A DNA stretch of 17,873 nucleotides. It comes from Pseudomonadota bacterium. GTDB lineage: Bacteria; Pseudomonadota; Gammaproteobacteria; Pseudomonadales; Pseudomonadaceae. The notes under the pieces are model-generated. The model was not told the origin of the DNA, ran no database searches, and was given only the letters and a program-made list of their open reading frames with translations. Below, piece by piece: positions 14,818 through 17,873 of this stretch; the first letter of the stretch is position 1; each line of letters starts with the position of its first letter. The translations under genes were made by a program, and so were the position numbers. The DNA lies in assembly GCA_023431055.1 (NCBI GenBank), contig JAEYXX010000180.1, positions 1-17,873 of the forward strand, read 5' to 3'.

Positions 14818-15159
14818 ATGGTTTACGTACAGCGCGACGCTGCCGGGCGTTTGTTGCGGGTTGAGCACGAGCCCTTCGAAGGGATGACGGAGAACCTGGC
14901 GGTCGAGAGTGAGGAGTTGCATAACTGGCTGGCTGCCAAGGAAGAGGTCAAGGCGCGTCTGGACAGCCTGAAACAATCCGACCTGGAGCTGGTGCGTGTG
15001 CTGGAAGACGTCGTCAGCGTGCTGGTCGAGCGTGGCGTGATCCGTTATACCGATCTGCCCGAAGCTGCGCGCCAGAAGCTTGATCAACGCGCCATCGCCC
15101 GCGCCGAGATAGAAGGTTTGAGCGGCCTGCTTGGCGACGACGAACACCATCTGGTGTAA
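14818..15159 (+). CDS. Small conserved-looking protein of unknown function between lapA and lapD
   Basis: The 113-residue product (MVYVQRDAAGRLLRVEHEP...) is soluble, with no signal peptide or membrane segment and no cysteines. A short beta-like start is followed by acidic helices. The core KQSDLELVRVLEDVVSVLVERG, then VIRYTDLPEAARQKLDQR, looks like a helical bundle or interaction module. ATG 14818 is chosen because GGAGG stands 5 bases upstream. An in-frame TTG at 14803 has no such site. I recall similar short Pseudomonas proteins carrying the automatic name tryptophan synthase subunit beta, but nothing here supports that enzyme activity. It lies just after the lapA terminator and converges on lapD, with 60 bases between stops. 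Codon pattern and conserved-looking ending suggest a real gene. The function is unknown. Confidence 0.8.
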   Translation: MVYVQRDAAGRLLRVEHEPFEGMTENLAVESEELHNWLAAKEEVKARLDSLKQSDLELVRVLEDVVSVLVERGVIRYTDLPEAARQKLDQRAIARAEIEGLSGLLGDDEHHLV

Positions 15160-15219
15160 CCGACGAGCGCACCTGCAGCCTTATTCAACCGGCGTTGAGC
15201 AAACCGCTCGTGAATAGTC

Positions 15220-17160
15220 TTATTGCCAGGGCGTCGGTGCGCCGATCAAACGCCCCATGGCGCCGTGTACACCCAGTTCGATGAGCGCCTCGAGTTCGCC
15301 CTGGGTCTCCACCATCTCGGCAATCAACGGTAGATCGATGCTGTTGGTCGCGCGCAATATCGCTTCGATGAACATCCGCTTGTCGCTCTCCAGGTCGATG
15401 GCGCGGATATAGGTGCCGTCGATCTTCAGATAGGCCAGGCCCAGATGGGTCAGGTTGCCAATCAGGCTGAAGCGTCCACCGAAGTGCTGCAAGCCCAGCC
15501 CGTAACCCACTTCCCGCAGGCTCTGGCTCAGCGCTTCCAGGTCTGCTGGCGGTGGCAGGTGGCGCTCGTCCACTTCCAGCGTCAGCAGGTTCGCCTGCTC
15601 AGGGTGGCTCCTGAGCAAGGCGAGCAGTCTTTCCCGCTGCGCAGGTTCGCGCAGGGTCGTGGCAGACAGGCTCAGTGCAAGAGGTTCGGCGTGCTGGACC
15701 AGGTGGGCGAGGGCGTGTTCGAGCATCGCCAGGTCGAAGCGGGCGCTCCAGCCGAGGCGCTCGATCCAGGGCAGGAAGCGTCCGGCGGCGATGGCTTCGC
15801 CCTGCGAATCGAGCAGGCGCGCCAGCACCTTGCGTTGTAGCAGGCGGCCGGAAACGCATTCCACCACCGGCTGGAAGTACAGCTGCAACTTGCCCTGGTT
15901 GAGCGCGTCGTCGATCCAGCCGCGCCAGTCGTGCAGGCCCTGAGTGGTCTGGGTGGTGAAGTCGTCGAGGCGTTCCCAGCACCTGTCGGTGTTGCTCTGT
16001 GCCTGAGCCAGTGCCTGATCGGCGCGACTCAGCACTGCCGCGCTCTGTTCGCCGGGACGAAAGGCGGCAATACCAATATGGGCAACGGGATCGCAGTCAC
16101 TGGCACCGGTCTGCTTCAGGCTGTTCAGGGCTTCGCTGAGCTCGCTGGCCAGGCGCTCTGCGTCTTCGCCATTGAGGCCGGGTGCAAGCAGCGTGAACTC
16201 GCCGCCGCGGTTGCGTGAGGCCAGCCATTGGCTGCGCCCCGGTAACGCCAGCAGTTGTTTGAGTTGATCGCCCAGCGCGGCTATCAGTGCGTCGGTACGC
16301 TGGCCGCCGAGACGCTGGTTGAGACCGCCCAGGTCGTTGAGGCGCAGCAGCAACAGGTAGCCATCCGGATGCTGCTCGTTGATCACCAACTGATTGCTCA
16401 GGCGAATATCGAATTGCCTGCGGTTGGCCAGCCCGGTAAGGCTGTCCTGGTAAGCCTCCTCGCGCAGTTTCTCGCTTCGTGCAGCTTCTTCGGCGAACAG
16501 GGTCTTGAGCTTGTCGACCATCTGGTTCATTGCCAGCACCACCCGCTTGAGCTCTGGCGTGCGTGGCACACGGGGCAGGGTGAGAAATTCGCGGCGGCTG
16601 ATGGCTTGCGCCTGCTGCACCATGTTGTCCAGCGGCCGCAGCTGGGTACGCAGCAGCCAGCCACCGAGCACGGCACTGACCAGGCCGCACAGCAGTAGCC
16701 AGAACAGGCTGCCGAGGGCGCTGTCCCATAGTTTGGCCAGGGCGAACTGCGGATGGCTGAGCACCTCGACCCTTGCGGCCTGCTCCCAGCCGCGCATGAT
16801 CAGCGCATCGCCACCCTGGGGCTGCAGATCAACCAGGTCGACGAACCAGCCGGGCATGTTCTCGGGCCTGATCTCGGTGCTGCGCTCGACGATCACGCTG
16901 TCGTCGGCGATGCGCACCACGCGGATGCTGGCGAAGTAGCCGCTGTCGAAGATCGAGCTGACCATCAGCTCGATCATCGCCGGGTCGTCCACGTGCGGCG
17001 TCATTGATAGCCCCAGCGCCGTGGCGGCGTCCTGGGCGTGCGAGCGCAGCTGGCTGATCAACTGTTCGCGCGAGCTCTCCACCCCGGCGATGAAACTGCC
17101 GGTGAAGGCCACCACCAGAAACAGGCAGATGGCGAGAAACAGCTGCTTGAGTAGGGACAT
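15220..17160 (-). CDS. lapD: LapD: inner-membrane c-di-GMP receptor (HAMP, degenerate GGDEF, degenerate EAL)
   Basis: The 646-residue inside-out signalling protein binds c-di-GMP in the cytoplasm and then captures LapG in the periplasm, protecting LapA. Layout: TM1 about 8-26, periplasmic LapD/MoxY-type domain about 27-150, TM2 about 151-170, HAMP about 170-222, signalling helix, GGDEF-like domain about 235-395 and EAL-like domain about 412-640. Both enzyme sites are degenerate: RGGEF (318-322) replaces GGDEF, and KVLARL (444-449) replaces EAL-x-R. The DDFG catalytic loop reads LQHFG. This fits a receptor with no synthase or hydrolase activity, as established for P. fluorescens LapD. Trp125 (MRGWEQ) matches the tryptophan at the same number that contacts LapG. 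The start has AGGAGG 8 bases upstream, overlapping the lapG stop. It is co-transcribed with lapG. Confidence 0.95.
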   Translation of the reverse strand: MSLLKQLFLAICLFLVVAFTGSFIAGVESSREQLISQLRSHAQDAATALGLSMTPHVDDPAMIELMVSSIFDSGYFASIRVVRIADDSVIVERSTEIRPENMPGWFVDLVDLQPQGGDALIMRGWEQAARVEVLSHPQFALAKLWDSALGSLFWLLLCGLVSAVLGGWLLRTQLRPLDNMVQQAQAISRREFLTLPRVPRTPELKRVVLAMNQMVDKLKTLFAEEAARSEKLREEAYQDSLTGLANRRQFDIRLSNQLVINEQHPDGYLLLLRLNDLGGLNQRLGGQRTDALIAALGDQLKQLLALPGRSQWLASRNRGGEFTLLAPGLNGEDAERLASELSEALNSLKQTGASDCDPVAHIGIAAFRPGEQSAAVLSRADQALAQAQSNTDRCWERLDDFTTQTTQGLHDWRGWIDDALNQGKLQLYFQPVVECVSGRLLQRKVLARLLDSQGEAIAAGRFLPWIERLGWSARFDLAMLEHALAHLVQHAEPLALSLSATTLREPAQRERLLALLRSHPEQANLLTLEVDERHLPPPADLEALSQSLREVGYGLGLQHFGGRFSLIGNLTHLGLAYLKIDGTYIRAIDLESDKRMFIEAILRATNSIDLPLIAEMVETQGELEALIELGVHGAMGRLIGAPTPWQ

Positions 17161-17168
17161 TCCTCTTT

Positions 17169-17174
17169 CCTCCT
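17169..17174 (-). promoter_or_regulatory. Ribosome binding site of lapD overlapping the lapG stop codon
   Basis: AGGAGG on the minus strand, 8 bases before the lapD ATG, shares bases with the TAG stop of lapG (17175-17173). This implies coupled translation, which would help keep protease and receptor in a fixed ratio. Confidence 0.75.
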
Positions 17175-17853
17175 AGCCTTCGCCGATGGCGAAGCCCTCC
17201 GCGCGCATTTTTTTCAGGATGTCCTGCCAGCGCGAGAGCTTCTTGGTGTCGCTCTTGCGTGTGTTGGAACCTGCGAGATAGAGGCCTTCGGCATTGAAGG
17301 CGTACACCGGCAGCAGGTCCTTGCGTTGCGAGGCAGGGCGGATGTCGTTGATCAGGTTGTCCAGCACCAGTGGCTCGGCGGTAGGGCTGGCGTAGTAGGT
17401 CAGCACCATGTGTGCCTGGTTGTAGTTCAGCGCCTTGACGTAGGTGATGCGCAGCTTCTCGCTGGGGATGCCGAGGCGGCGCAGGGTGAAGTAATTGGCG
17501 ATGGAATAGTCCTCGCAATCGCCGGCGCCCTTGATCAGCATTTCCACGGGTGTGGCCCAGTAGTCGTTCTCGCGCCAGAGCTGAATGTCGTCGACGAAGC
17601 GGATGGTGCGGTTGAAGAAGCGATTGACCTCGTTGAGCTTGTCCGCCTCGTTCAGGCTGGTGCTGCTCTTGATCGACTCTTCCCAGTCGAGAATGCGGTT
17701 GCGTGCGGGGCCGAGGTTGCCGTAGCGGTTTTCCGCATTCTTCACGATCACGGCGAAGTCCCAATCGGCTACTGCCAGCGCGGCCAGCAGCCCGCCGCCA
17801 ATCCACAGGATCAGCAGCCGCCACCGCCATCCCTGAACGCGCAGCCGTTGCAT
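17173..17853 (-). CDS. lapG: LapG: periplasmic transglutaminase-like cysteine protease (C93 family)
   Basis: The 226-residue calcium-dependent protease cuts the LapA retention module at the di-alanine site and so releases the adhesin. Visible: an N-terminal signal-anchor or signal peptide (WRWRLLILWIGGGLLAALAVA, residues 9-29), then the mature domain. The catalytic triad is readable as Cys113 in KGAGDCEDYS, His148 in NQAHMVL and Asp165 in LVLDNL. The acidic residues around the Cys (Asp112, Glu114) are in the position of the calcium ligands described for LapG proteins. The WxTPVEML and YFTLRRLGIP segments also fit the family. The start ATG lies 20 bases from the window edge with GGAG 11 bases upstream, a weak site, so transcription starts beyond the window. 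It is followed after 12 bases by lapD. Confidence 0.94.
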   Translation of the reverse strand: MQRLRVQGWRWRLLILWIGGGLLAALAVADWDFAVIVKNAENRYGNLGPARNRILDWEESIKSSTSLNEADKLNEVNRFFNRTIRFVDDIQLWRENDYWATPVEMLIKGAGDCEDYSIANYFTLRRLGIPSEKLRITYVKALNYNQAHMVLTYYASPTAEPLVLDNLINDIRPASQRKDLLPVYAFNAEGLYLAGSNTRKSDTKKLSRWQDILKKMRAEGFAIGEG

Positions 17854-17873
17854 GGGGTCGTGGTCTCCAGGCT

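Noticed and set aside
14818..15159. Tryptophan synthase beta subunit
   Set aside because: The protein is 113 residues, about a quarter of a TrpB, with no PLP-binding motif. Any such name would be an annotation artefact.
15163..15211. Bidirectional terminator between the small gene and lapD (ACGAGCG...CGCTCGT)
   Set aside because: The arms are only 7 bases with a 35-base loop and no T-tract, which is too weak to call.
15220..17160. Active diguanylate cyclase / phosphodiesterase
   Set aside because: GGDEF is RGGEF, EAL is KVL and the DDFG loop is lost. With lapG next to it, the receptor role is far more likely.
16829..17830. 333-codon minus-strand open frame overlapping lapG and lapD
   Set aside because: It is an out-of-frame reading of both genes and rich in Arg and Pro. 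It is not a real lapG-lapD fusion.

Overview
The window looks like a chromosomal segment of a high-GC gammaproteobacterium, almost certainly Pseudomonas sensu lato. The P. mendocina / P. oleovorans side of the genus is my guess from gene style and extragenic repeats, not something I could test. No phage, transposon, CRISPR, tRNA or rRNA gene is visible. The bulk of the window, about 1.5-17.85 kb, is one functional unit: a complete Lap-type biofilm adhesion locus holding a giant cell-surface adhesin, its type I secretion machine, and the c-di-GMP-controlled protease switch that decides whether the adhesin stays on the cell.

Layout from left to right. (1) 3-698 (+) is the 3' end of a methyl-accepting chemotaxis protein. 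(2) 781-1374 (+) is a DTW-domain tRNA-uridine aminocarboxypropyltransferase, flanked on both sides by palindromic extragenic repeats. (3) On the minus strand, read right to left, are lapE (TolC-like outer membrane channel, 6598-5243), lapB (ABC exporter, 5033-2874) and lapC (HlyD-type adaptor, 2861-1503). lapB and lapC are translationally coupled. A 209-base spacer carrying a dyad element separates lapE from lapB. (4) 6599-7041 is an AT-rich divergent control region. (5) 7042-14670 (+) is the adhesin LapA, 2542 residues. It has an N-terminal retention module with a TAAG LapG-cleavage motif, a run of Ig-like calcium-type extender domains, one DUF4114-like domain, two von Willebrand A domains with complete MIDAS motifs, RTX nonapeptides and a C-terminal secretion signal. 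(6) Two hairpins follow lapA, the second a typical intrinsic terminator. (7) 14818-15159 (+) is a small conserved-looking protein of unknown function. (8) On the minus strand, lapG (17853-17173) and lapD (17160-15220) are the periplasmic cysteine protease and its c-di-GMP receptor, again with 12-base coupling.

Expected working, from what is known of the P. fluorescens and P. putida systems: LapE-LapB-LapC export LapA, and the folded retention module keeps it anchored in the LapE pore. With high c-di-GMP, LapD holds LapG in the periplasm away from LapA. When c-di-GMP falls, LapG is released, cuts within TAAG, and the adhesin is shed. All key sequence determinants of this switch are present here: the TAAG site, the LapG Cys-His-Asp triad, the degenerate GGDEF and EAL sites of LapD, and a Trp at LapD residue 125.

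The system itself is known. The parts that look less usual are the compact, single-locus arrangement with a short LapA, the systematic placement of cysteines at adhesin domain boundaries, a Cys-rich unassigned domain in the adhesin, two MIDAS-type vWA domains of different build, a His in place of the LapB Q-loop Gln, and the small uncharacterised gene between lapA and lapD.
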